A stretch of DNA of 64,000 bases from Spirometra erinaceieuropaei (taxonomy: Eukaryota > Platyhelminthes > Cestoda > Diphyllobothriidea > Diphyllobothriidae). Below, one piece after another: positions 53,850 to 63,515 of this stretch. The number at the start of each line of letters is the position of its first letter. Position 1 is the first letter of the stretch. The stretch is taken from NCBI GenBank assembly GCA_902702965.1, contig CACRXP010000703.1, forward strand, positions 111,785 to 175,784, given 5' to 3'. The position numbers and the translations under genes are program-made. The notes under the pieces are model-generated. The model saw nothing but the letters and a program-made list of their open reading frames with translations, ran no database searches and was not told the origin of the DNA.

Positions 53850-55200
53850 AGTTATTATAGATTTTTCATCCGTTCGAGTGACAGCAAGGTCTTTGTAGAG
53901 ACCCACAGACCAATCCGCATTTCTTCAATCTGCTGCAAAAATATGGAAAAAATAATTAAGCAAGAAGTAATGTACTTACTAGTAGGGCAAAATCTGCTAT
54001 GTGATGTCCAGCACGAATTTCGTAGAGCCAAGTCATGCATGACAAACCTAATTTATAGTTTAGATCGCTGGATCCGGGCCTTCGATGGCGTTAATGCAGT
54101 GCCCGCTGTCTACGTCGACTTTAAGAAAGCATTCGACAGTGTACCACATCAGCGTTTCCTGTACAAATTAAGCCGAACAGGCAACAGTTGAAATCTATGG
54201 AGGTGGGTCCAAAACTTCTTGCTTGGTCGCTCTCAGATCGTTCACGTTGCTGACAGGCAATCGGCGGAGTTAGCGGTTTAAAGCGGAGTTCCTCCAGACT
54301 CCGTCCTTGGCCCGACCCTGTTCTCTATATACGTCAACGACTGCGTTAATGAACTGAATAATGATGTTGCCATATTTGCTGATGATGTTTAACTTTGGTG
54401 CGTCATATGAACTGAATTTGACGAAGAGCGCTTGCAGGCAGACATGATCCACCTCGAGAAACGATCACCGGACAGGTTTTTACAGTTTAATGTGATTAAG
54501 TGCAATGTTTTGCGAGTCGGCAGGACCCGATCTCTAGCCGGAATGTTTACCACCTAAATGGCTTACCACTGCAGGAGGTAGACGCCCAGAAACACTTGGG
54601 TGTGTAGGTAACGGCTTCTCTATAACCGTCGTTCCACAGCTTCTATGTAGCCAAGTCTGCAATGTCAGTCCTTTATCTTCTCAAGAGAGCTTTGTCTACT
54701 CTCGACGAGGACTGCTTCGTTAAAAACTGTAGGACTTTCGCACGGCCACAGCTAGGGTTTGCTATTCAGGCGTGGAAACCCTGGACCTCTAAAGATCTCA
54801 GCATCATTGAGAAAGTTCAAAGGAGGGCAACAAATCTTGTAAGTGGACAGAGTTCACTACCCTATGAAACGTGACTATCCCATCTCGGCCATATTCCACT
54901 GAGTTACAAACAACTAAGAGGCGACCTTATACAAATATTCCGTATACTGCGCGGCCACGACTGCTGTCTCGTACCCGCTGATTTCTTTGAGTTAATGACC
55001 ACAATGTACCTCCGAGGTCATTCACTTAAACTGCCCGTAACTGGCGCCAAGCTGGATATTCGGAAGTTCTTCTTTTCAAACAGAGTGATCGAGGCCTTGA
55101 ATGCTGTGACTACAGACGTCATCGTGCGACCCTCCGTCCAGACTTTTAAGCGAAAGTTGGTCCAGCGTACCACCAAAAGTCATAATGCCACCTGACCAAC
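53850..55200 (+). mobile_element. Non-LTR retrotransposon 2 (CR1/jockey-type), decayed reverse transcriptase only
   Basis: A readable but stop-ridden RT on the plus strand. THRPIRISSICCKNMEKIIK (about 53900-53960) matches ENYRPISLTCILCKVMERLI of LINE 1. VYVDFKKAFDSVPHQ (motif A with its Asp kept) ends near 54150. After TGA (54189-54191) and TAA (54279-54281) come SGVPPDSVLGPTLFS (motif B) and AIFADDV (motif C), then further stops. The thumb region continues in another frame at 54662-54874 (FARPQLGFAIQAWKPW, IEKVQRRATNLV) and the C-terminal block (YLRGHSLKLPV, RKFFFSNRVIEALNAV) at 54995-55195. The endonuclease is absent. It is older than LINE 1 and from a different subfamily. Confidence 0.8.
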
Positions 55201-55484
55201 AACGTTTAACATTTTGTCAGAACTGTTTATTGATGTTGTTATATTACTACCTGTATTTAGGTAATGCTTGTTTTTATGTTTGTCCTATTCTGTTGAATGT
55301 GCGTTGACATTTCATTTTTCTCCCTCAGAAACTGAGATAGGGCCAACTATCCGTAGATAGACTACTGTGCAGCACATTTAGTAACGTAAATGTTTTTAAC
55401 TCCTAATGCAGCTCTTTGCATTCAACCAACGAACCTTTTTCTAACCTTGATGACAGAACATAAAAACAAATCAAAGGAACATCC

Positions 55485-55760
55485 ATGGGTTCGCATATAT
55501 CCAGCCTAGTTGTGGAATTGATACTGCAAGTGCTGGAAATAGTTTCGTTCAGCCACTACAAACTTGTGTTTTGGCGCCCATACGTGGACGATACATTCGT
55601 CACTATTGAAAAGGACAAGTTATCGGGTTTTCCATATTTGTCTAGCAGAATATTTCCCGACATTCAGTTTACAAGAGAAGACGAGGAAGACAAAAAACTA
55701 CCCTACCTTGACGTGCTCGTCAAGTGCACACCTGAAGGCAAACTCATCACTACAGTGTAA
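55485..55760 (+). pseudogene. PLE H reverse transcriptase fragment with YVDD
   Basis: An open 91-codon frame covering RT motif B remnant to the palm end. It keeps the catalytic YVDD (residues 33-36) that most PLE copies in this window have lost. The usual G-T-P-M-G-S-P-I-S-G is changed at two positions (S for P, H for P). It ends at a TAA in TTV*RKVTN, where related copies have a Tyr codon. Confidence 0.7.
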
Positions 55761-56499
55761 AGAAAAGTGACCAATACAACCCAGGTCCTCAACTATAATA
55801 GCAACCAGACATTTGTGCACAAACGGGGTTGTGTGAGGGCGCTTTTCGACCGGGTAAAACACATTGCAGCGAGCCCGAAGGAAAGATGCAAGAACCACGG
55901 CATCTACGGTACAAATTAACAAAGAACGGTTACCCAAATCATTTTATCAGCCGCTGCATATGCACGCACCCACGACGGAAAAACGGCAGAAAGACACCAA
56001 AAATGTGGCACCCCCTAACGTACATAAAGTACAGTAGATGTTCTAACTAATGAAATGCCAACTAAAATTTCGAAATGCATTCTGGTTTCGAAAAGATAAA
56101 TTAAGTAGTGTTGTCAAACTAATCACTATGCATCAAAAATCTATAATGATCCAGTTACCTCAGGTGTCGGCTTTCGAAAGAACTTATTTTAGGCTGCATG
56201 CAAAATCTATACTCTGCAAAAAATTACTACTGAATTAGCGTGCTATTTTCTCATTGATGTTCGATGCCCATGAAAATTTAATTATATTTCATGGAAAACA
56301 TGCATAACATATTCATTCTTTTTCTGATTCGGTGAAAAATCACGTCTTTTTCGAATTTCATACTCAAAAGAAGATTGTAATACGGTTTTATAAAGTTTCT
56401 AAATGTGAGGTTATTTTAAAACCGTTAAATGGCCGTTCATGAAACGTCATGTATCTGCATTTACGAATGTGGCCTGCAAAGTTAACAATATTGCTCAAT

Positions 56500-57208
56500 C
56501 TGAGGAGAATGAATTGCTCCCCGGATCAGGGGACTTTTCTGGCTGACGTTTCGAAGAGCTGGGGCTGCTCTCCATTGTCAAAGCGTCAAGTGAAGAAATA
56601 GATCAGCATTTTTGAATAGACTGACGCATTAGTTGGCCCTGGGCTGATCGATTTTTTTCGTCTTTCTCTGCCTTGGCCTACTGGTCGTCGCCTGTGAATG
56701 TTGGTGGCCTCCTGTAATACGTGTCGTCACCTCATTTGGGGTTGGTTTCGTTTGCGTTCCCCTTTTGGGCGAAGTGGTCGACATGCCGTGTTCGCTCGGC
56801 ATTCTTCTGCTCCGTGTGATTGTCTTGTCTTTGTCACGGTGTATGAAGTGACGTAGGACTTTATAAGCCGAAGGAAGGTCTAGATGCCTGTTGATGGAGT
56901 TGGCATCTGAGTACCAAGCCTCAAGTGCGAGACGCTCAGTCCTTGAGGTGCCCCTGCCTAAGACGGCTGCTCCTTGAAAATCAAAACTGTGACCAGTTTC
57001 CCCGATGTGAGCCGCAAGCTGTGAGTTTGGGTCTAGTCTCCGTGTTGCCAGTGTGTGCTCATGTAGGCGGGTCTGTAATTTCCGTCCGGTTTCCCCAACG
57101 TTGTTGCAGTCTCCATCCTTACAACGTATTTGATAGACAACTGCTGAGGTTTCAGTGGGTGGCAGTATGTCTTTGGGTTGCATCAAACGGCGACGAATTG
57201 TTGCCTCT
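56500..57208 (-). mobile_element. Penelope-like element K: truncated, distinct subfamily, inside the foldback
   Basis: A truncated minus-strand PLE comprising the end of the linker, the whole endonuclease, a C-terminal tail and a terminal repeat (about 56505-56625). The repeat has a variant core: TTGACAA (56581-56575), perfect hairpin AGAGC...GCTCT, GAAA (56552-56549), then CGTCAGCC. Insertion sits in the centre of the foldback. Endonuclease sequence differs markedly from PLEs A, D and E (for example CKDGDCNNVGETGRKLQTRL), so this is another PLE lineage. Confidence 0.8.
56629..57207 (-). CDS. PLE K GIY-YIG endonuclease and tail, open frame
   Basis: Intact frame for SEATIRRRLMQPKD, SAVVYQIRCKDGDC (GIY element and Cys cluster), NNVGETGRKLQTRLHEH (the YIG element here is NVG rather than YVG), SQLAAHIGETGHSFDF, then RTERLALEAWYS with the candidate catalytic Glu, INRHLDLPSAYKVLRH, and a Ser/Thr/Arg/Lys-rich tail to the stop at 56629. 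An ORF caller would start it at 57306, but the first 33 codons there come from the foldback. The changed Tyr may weaken nuclease activity. There is no RT, so it is not autonomous. Confidence 0.7.
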   Translation of the reverse strand, partial: EATIRRRLMQPKDILPPTETSAVVYQIRCKDGDCNNVGETGRKLQTRLHEHTLATRRLDPNSQLAAHIGETGHSFDFQGAAVLGRGTSRTERLALEAWYSDANSINRHLDLPSAYKVLRHFIHRDKDKTITRSRRMPSEHGMSTTSPKRGTQTKPTPNEVTTRITGGHQHSQATTSRPRQRKTKKIDQPRAN

Positions 57209-57985
57209 GAACACCGTAGAGAAATGCATGGTTTTCCGTACACGAAAAATATACAGCTAGTAGTTTTGAAACCCTGAATGCAAGTGTAACAGCAGGTCGG
57301 GTTCAAAATTATTCGTGAATTAGAAAAGTTTTTAAAACCGAATTATACTCTTCTTTTGAGTATGAAAATTGGAAGAAGATGTGATTTTCTACCGAGAAAG
57401 CAAAATAATGAATATTTTTATGCATGTTTTCCATAAAAAATAATTGCATTTTCAAGGGTATCGAACATCAATGATAAAATTGCATGCTACTTAACTAGTC
57501 ATTTTCTGCAGAGTATAGATCTTGCAGGCAGCCGAACATAAGTTCTTTGGAAAGCAGACACACTGAGGTAACTTGATCATTATATATTTATGCTGTATCA
57601 TGATTAGTTTTAAAACACTACTTGATTTATCTTTTCGAAACGAGAGCGCATTTGGAAATTTTGATTGACATTTCATGAGTTAGCACATCTACTGTATGCG
57701 TCCGAGGCTACAGAACGTATTGCGTCAGAGCTTGACGTGGGCATCGCTCATCATCCGGCGGCCACCATGCGTAGCAGGATCATGAAAATGAAGGATCGGC
57801 TGGACGCAGTTGAAAAGTCGGTCATAGTCTATCAGATTCCGTGACAAAACTGTCCTTGCCACTACACAGGACGGACAGGACGACGTCTCAGCTCACGAAT
57901 AATTGAGCACAAACGGGCCTTTCGAAGAGGCGACCCACTATCTCAAGTCGCCACTCACACGCTGGAAGAAGGTGGGATCTTGTAA

Positions 57986-58979
57986 ATCACACGGAAGGCT
58001 ACGGTGGAATCCACGCGGATCAATTTGTCTGTGCTGCTAACTTCATCCTTCCGCCGCCATGCCAGAAGATGTCATCGCATTCTTACGCATAGGCGTCGAC
58101 TAGTTCTTCCAATACAGCCTTACAAGCTCCGCGTCTATCGTGGTTAAGGATCGATTAACTGTATGCATGTCTGCGAGTCCCCTCCTCCTTCCCTCCCCCT
58201 TCAGACGAGGCTCAACCCAACCCTCACTGTCACGGACTGCCTCCTCCTACCTCCCTCCAACCCACTCTATTCCCATGCCTCGTTTGTAAGAAAGGCCGAA
58301 CGCAATCGATCACACTTTTTACCCACGCGTTTTAGTTTGCATCGCGTTCCCATATAAATATACAGGTTCGATGATAATTTATCGAAAGCATGCGTAAGCT
58401 CACAAAGTTGATATCTGGACTGTTCTGTAAGACCAATTACAACCTAAAAAACAAGAGTGTTCACAGCTCGTGAATTAGTGAAAAATGCATTATGCCCTTG
58501 TTTCGCTGCCGGCTGGAAATAATGGTGACCCGTTAGAACTGTTAACCGAATTCGATGTTACACAGTCCGATAATACTGAAGGTAAATACCAGTGTAGTAT
58601 ATTCCAAACGTTAACAAAACTCAACAAATGACATCTTAACCCATCTATGGGTTACTTATTATAATGGAAGATTTGAATTCCCGCCGATAATCATAGGCAG
58701 TGCATCTGACCTAACTCTAACCTAAGTATCATTACAATCTACATCATGCGAACAGTCTTATACCGAATAGTAATTCATGCGGGAAAGACCTTTTCTTTTA
58801 GATCCAAACTACTTATCGTTAAGCAACTGGCATTGCTTCAGACCGCGTATACGCTTGACTCACTAAACCTGACAATAGGTTACCTGGCCGAACTGTACTT
58901 TGTTACTTAAGTCGTTTTTGCCTTCATCAGTCCCGTGAGTAATAGCAGAGAGGAAATATTTGATTACTCTTCACAAAAC
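57986..58979. other. Unrecognised stretch with a pyrimidine-rich tract
   Basis: A C/T-rich tract at 58176-58265 (CCTCCTCCTTCCCTCCCCCTT and similar). Nothing else is recognised. Confidence 0.35.
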
Positions 58980-59350
58980 ATAAATTACATTTTATTTATG
59001 CCACGAAAAGATCGCTACATATAATTTAACTTTTCACGGGGAGAATTCTTTAATTCACATTCTTTTCGACACGCCTGGACAAAGCATTCAGACTTGGACA
59101 TCTTACACTGTCAGAGACTCCGAGAAGAATCTTGATGTCCCAACATGCTCTAGGTGTCGTACAACGTTTTTAAAGTAAATGTTTGAGTGCTTGACACGTT
59201 ATCCGAGACCACTGTAGTGGGTTCAAAACCTTAACATTGTCGTTGCTGCCATCGCAGTAAATGCAGACCTAGTTTCAATTAGATGCCGGTTGCAGTTTGT
59301 GAAAAGCTCACCGTATTCAACTCTGCTATCAGGTTTTACGCAGAGTCCAT
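58980..59350 (-). pseudogene. Possible relic of a secreted-family last exon and 3' UTR
   Basis: TACATTTTATTTATGCCACGAAAA...CATATAA-TT-A...TTCAC at 58988-59040 resembles the 3' flank of family member 5 (59938-59995). Upstream on the minus strand the broken frame IYCDGSNDNVKVLNP (about 59230-59270) weakly matches FTYWKVDNSPRNMIR, and VVSDNVSS...LKTLYDT weakly matches VSDSSYRLINNFLLKML. Both are low similarity, so this may be an old duplicate or coincidence. Confidence 0.25.
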
Positions 59351-59944
59351 GAGTGGAAGGCGGAGCCCCAAGCCCTTACAAACGTAACACTCCATTTCGT
59401 TACAATACATACCAAAGGTATGCGTTTTTTGTAAAAATATAGCAAGCTATTCGTGCCTAATATGCAGAAGTCATTTTGTTTTGTTTGATCGAATTTTGGC
59501 AGCGAAGAAGGCCTACTTTCCTGATTTGACATAGCGCTTATAGTTGAAAATTGACTTGTTTCTTGAAGCAGGTCCTAACGTCTCATCAAGTACATCGGCC
59601 TGAATTAAATTCCCTAAACCATATCTATTTGTCTTGGCGCGTATCTAGCAAAGTTAAAACACAGTTTTTAGCGTTTGATTAAAATCCTGAGTAAAAATGC
59701 GCAGGAGCCAAATAAGGATAGTTGGATGACATTTTCATTTTGAGTTGGTCTCCTTGGCATTAAACAGCTAACATTGCTTTAGGCAACGTATGCATTTACC
59801 TGACCACACATGAAATCATGCGAAATATGACAGTAGGTTGTCTTATGCAAATTTAATAGTTCACCTGAATCACTTTTCCAATCGGTGGTACAAGAAATAA
59901 AAGACAATTTAGTTATTCCGCCTACAGAAAACCAAAAAAAGCAT

Positions 59945-59950
59945 TTTATT
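59945..59950 (-). terminator. Polyadenylation signal AATAAA for family member 5
   Basis: AATAAA on the minus strand about 116 nt beyond the stop codon of the gene; the only good match close by. Confidence 0.45.
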
Positions 59951-60065
59951 TACACAACGAAAACTGCGGCATATATAAGTTTACTGTCCACGTGAAAAAG
60001 CGTTTGTTCGCCATCATTGCAAAGCTTCCTGTTATGTGGGTTACATAGTTTGGAACTGCTGGCAG

Positions 60066-61490
60066 TTACTGCTGGCACGATATGGACTGGCCACTCAGAA
60101 TGTCTTGCTCCAGAAAGATGTTGAAGGCACTGGCACGGATACTTAGCATTTTTAGTAAAAAGTTGTTGATGAGTCTATATGAGCTGTCCGAAACATTCGT
60201 GCATCCATTGCAAAGCTTCAAAGAGGACAGTCGAATCATATTCCGCGGACTGTTATCCACTTTCCAGTAAGTAAAATCAACAGTTGTCTTCAGTGCTAAA
60301 CTACTTAATACGAACGTGGAATATCCGGAACCATAGCGTTGAATTTTTCGCTTTTCAGTTTGTAGGCTCTGTTGGTTTTAAAACCTGTGCATGGAGTAAA
60401 AGCGTAAGTGGAAAAAATGGCGAGATTAGCATAATGCTTATACTTTGGCAATTAGACATCCACATTCATCTTACCTGTCTTGCTATATGAACTTCGACGT
60501 TAGGTATCGGAGCTATGCATGCGTATTGCCAGTATCTGTCCGTCCATTCGTCCCGTAAGAATGTGCAATCGAAAGATAACTTTTCCTTAGGGATTACAAT
60601 TATGAAGTAGTAACGCCAGTATTTATTTTCCAATTTTTTATCAAAGAAGCGGTAATCAGCTTGCCGAGCCAAGTGTGCAGCCACTTCACTGAGACTAAAG
60701 CCATGGCTAGATCGCGGGCATCTTGTGGTATCTGAAAGTATAAACTATCTCGTCATTATTTCCGCTCATTTATAAAACCGCTAAAATAATTTACAAATAC
60801 ATAATTGACGACTTTGAATGCTGTTTGTAAAACAAACGTTGTCAGTTGATTGTCATTGTATAATTGCAGCAGTGGGCTTCCGGAATGGGCTTCTTGTCTA
60901 AAGCCTAAGACGTCCGCAGCAAAAGTCATATAATTTTTAAGACACATAAGCCAAACAATGTTACCTTTTTTAGGGAACCCAGATGAATTTTCACATTTTC
61001 ATTCACTTAAATATCTGCACGATTAATATACTTTTCGAACGGTTTTTACAGAACATGTTGACAAGAAAGTTGAAATACAATGTTTTTTGTAAACGACTGC
61101 AGCGTTCGGAAAACTTGTGCGGTCTGATTAACGCTATTTTGATTATAAGTTGGATCAGAATTTCTAATGGATGTGAGTCTATCGAATTCATTTGTCATAA
61201 AGCAAAGTACTGCTATACTAGATCCGATTTTTTTACGAATGCTATTTGCACGCCAACGGCTCGCACATACCCACTACGTTAGGCTATTCATACGAGGAAT
61301 ATATGCGTCTTTTTAGATAAAATCGATTGAAAATACAATTAAAATTCACAGGTATTTTTGTTCTTCGATCCGCCCCGTTTGCTCAATGCCAGCAGATTTA
61401 ACAGGCGTACGAGAAAGCAAATATACCTCTAATAAATAAGCAGCATTCTGCACAATAAAGCAAAAAAGCGATTGCAACAAGTAATTTCAT
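60066..61490 (-). CDS. Secreted-protein family member 5, intact three-exon gene (207 aa)
   Basis: Exons: 61427-61490 (64 nt), 60475-60731 (257 nt) and 60066-60368 (303 nt), with introns of 695 and 106 nt. Donors are GTATAT and GTAAGA, acceptors CTTTCAG and AACCAACAG. 207 residues, no internal stop, ending SCQQ. The leader is MKLLVAIAFLLYCAECC (residues 1-17). Exon 2: TTRCPRSSHGFSLSEVAAHL, LSFDCTFLRDEW, RYWQYACIAPIPNVEVHI. Exon 3: LALKTTVDFTYWKVDNSPRN, MIRLSSLKLC. It has the same six mature Cys as member 4, identical exon lengths and phases, and the conserved Arg codon is CGA. The strongest conservation (DCTFLRD, YWQY, TYWKVDNSP) suggests a folded secreted domain. Function unknown. Confidence 0.82.
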
Positions 61491-61499
61491 TCTTGCACA

Positions 61500-62305
61500 A
61501 ACTCAATACTTACTGTTTATTTTATAGACCGCTGGAGATTTAGAAGACGACAATATGATTCGTTAAATTGCTCCTTTATTACAGGTACATTTGGACGAAC
61601 AAATAGGTGACGCGTAAATGCGATTAAAGTAATCTACTGATGTCTAGACTACAAAGACGACCGACTGAAGCATAAAATCCTACGAAGTTAGTTTTAAAAC
61701 GTGACTGATATTTGTCCTATTAAATCGCTTATGATTAGATGGTAAGATCAAATAGGACATCTTAGAGTATGTTGTTTTGAAATGCGCTTAGCTTTGATTT
61801 GCGTGCTATAAGTTATTTGATCCAGGTAAATAGCAGGAAACGTGATAGACTGTTTTTCATTAGGGTTTAGTAAAATTAGAATTCCAGATCAGCATTTTTA
61901 AGCCACATTTTGTACAAGACAACACTTTCAGTCCGATATTCTGACGTATTTGAAGTGATAATCAAAGGACCGACCTCTATTAGGGAGTGTAATTGTTGCA
62001 TGTTGAAGAAAAAATTATGAGCGAAGTAAGAAGTAAACATGAGTTCCTTCTTTGAAAGTGAATCTGATAAACAACAGTAAATCAAACACCGTATCAAATG
62101 AACGATTGCGGGAATAAAATATAAAAAAACAACACGTAATTCAAAAGAATATGCAGTTTCATGCAGTTCAAGCAAGAATTTAAATCCGATGCATACTCTC
62201 AAGTAGGACGATTATGGAGGTGTAAAACTAAGCATTATATCGGCAAAAGAATATGCGAGGTATTATGACAAAATATGTGAAGTCAAAAAGATAAAGAAGC
62301 AATCG
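61500..62305. other. Unrecognised stretch between family member 5 and PLE E
   Basis: It holds a 108-codon minus frame (61876-62202) with a hydrophobic centre but no known motif or splice context. Confidence 0.3.
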
Positions 62306-62521
62306 CTAGAACAAGAAATTTATTAGTCTGACGTTTCGGATTCTCGGTCGAATCTATCATCAACTACAGTCGCCGGTAAAGGTGATGGTTGCACCAAGAG
62401 TGCAGTATTTGTATCACGTGGCTGCTGTGGCACCGTATGCACGCTGCAATTAACAGTTCTCGCAATCACCGCTGGGGTCGTAATTGATGCGGTGGTGGCT
62501 TGTCGGTCCGAGTCCGAGTCG

Positions 62522-63214
62522 TTAATTGACACGATTTGTCATCCGTGCTGGAATCCGGTGTGATGATTGCTCGGCAAATTGCCTCACTGTCACTGGGATA
62601 ATTGCTCGTCCACACCCTCTCCACGTAACTGATTCCCCTGCCCCAGAAAATATCAGCACGGAATAGGGTACAGGAAGGTCATTGTGCTTGTTGATTGATT
62701 GCGGGCATAAGAAACATGACTCGATCAGTTCGCGGCTCACGCTGTTGTCACCCCTTGCGAGGATTTCAGCCTCTTGAAATTTGAAAATATCGCCGGGTCC
62801 CGTCGAGTGTGCCGCCACCGGAGAGTTAGCGTCTCCCCGCCTCACTGCTGCTGCTGCATGCTCGGCAATTCGCGTACGGAGTAATCTTCCAGTTTCTCCA
62901 ACATAATTGCTTTGTTCGCAACTACACCAGGTCCGGTAAACGACTCCAGACGTTTTCTGCCATGGCAACGGGTCTTTTGACCTCATGACTTGGCGCCTAA
63001 TGGTTGATGCCGGCATGTGTGCAACCCCAACTCGAAGTGGAACGAGAAGACGACTGACGGCTTCCGAGACGTTCTTCACGTACGGATGAGTCCGCGAAAA
63101 TTTGGGGCCGGTTGAATTTGATCTCTGGTGTCCTGTTTTTATGCACTGGTTGACATAGTTGCGCGGGTAACCATTGGCTCTCTTTACCAGTCGAAAATAA
63201 TTGTAATTCAGCAA
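62522..63214 (-). pseudogene. PLE E linker and GIY-YIG endonuclease, 230-codon frame
   Basis: Open frame with RANGYPRNYVNQCIK (residues 12-26), YVKNVSEAVSRLLVPL (45-60), VGVAHMPASTIRRQVM (62-77), SGVVYRTWCSC (89-99, GIY element plus Cys pair), NYVGETGRLLRTRIAEH (103-119, YIG element and Arg), NSVSRELIESCF (candidate catalytic Glu) and INKHNDLPVPYSVLIF. After about 62640 the frame is shifted and the last 30 residues are not PLE-like; the true tail resumes at 62532-62323 in another frame. Confidence 0.75.
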
Positions 63215-63515
63215 CCTTGTCTTTCATTTTACTGCGGTACTTCTCAACGCGCCAGTATAGCGCCCTTGAGCCTATGTTTTTGTGATTGATTAGGTGGATG
63301 CTATTGAAGTTCAGTATTTGCGTCGTATTTGTCACCTTCCTGTACACTTTTTTAAGGCCACCACAGTCTTTGCGACAAACGAGGGCATCCAGGAACTCCA
63401 GCTGATTGCAATTCTCCTCCCCTAACGTAAATTGAATGTCCGGGAAGACGGCGTTGAGTTGTTCTTTAAACGTCAGCACCTGATCCCGTTCGATGACGAC
63501 GAAGGTGTCATCCAT
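62997..63515 (-). pseudogene. PLE E reverse transcriptase palm/thumb frame
   Basis: Begins at MDDTFVVIERDQVLTFKEQL directly after a TAA that replaces the Tyr of YVDD, with Val also changed to Met. It continues FPDIQFTLGEEN, LEFLDALVCRKDCGG and VYRKVTNTTQILNFNS, and leaves the PLE frame near 63200. Upstream RT motifs lie in the same frame (63636-63818), so only point stops separate them. Confidence 0.7.

Larger units (their letters stand above)
56032..57694. mobile_element. Foldback transposon, copy 5, itself interrupted by PLE K
   Basis: Ends CAGTAGATGTTCTAACTAAT (56032) and ...GAGTTAGCACATCTACTG (57694), both flanked by TA (56030-56031 and 57695-56). The arms match copy 2 and each other: left 56032-56499, right 57209-57694. 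Between them sits a minus-strand PLE (56500-57208) that replaced about 45 bp of the element's centre. Without K the element would be about 0.95 kb, like copies 1 and 2. Confidence 0.85.
55395..57985 (+). mobile_element. Penelope-like element H, split by a foldback insertion
   Basis: The left part (55395-56031) begins in RT motif B (KGTSMGSHISS at 55473-55505), passes motif C (WRPYVDDTFVTIEKDK near 55576-55620), FPYLSSRIFPDIQFT and LPYLDVLVKC, then after a TAA reads RKVTNTTQVLNYN and, one frame over, KNGYPNHFISRCIC. It halts at LTYIK (56014-56028). The right part resumes at 57697 with SEATERIASELDVGIAH, MRSRIMKMKDRL, IVYQIP, a TGA, then HYTGRTGRRLSSRIIEHKR and stops aligning at about 57985. 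PLE B has these two parts contiguous (LPYIKGVSEATER), so 56032-57694 is a clean insertion with TA duplicated. H is inactive. Confidence 0.85.

Noticed and set aside
57207..57306. N-terminal 33 codons of the long ORF over PLE K
   Set aside because: They come from the right arm of the foldback; PLE homology starts only at about 57207.
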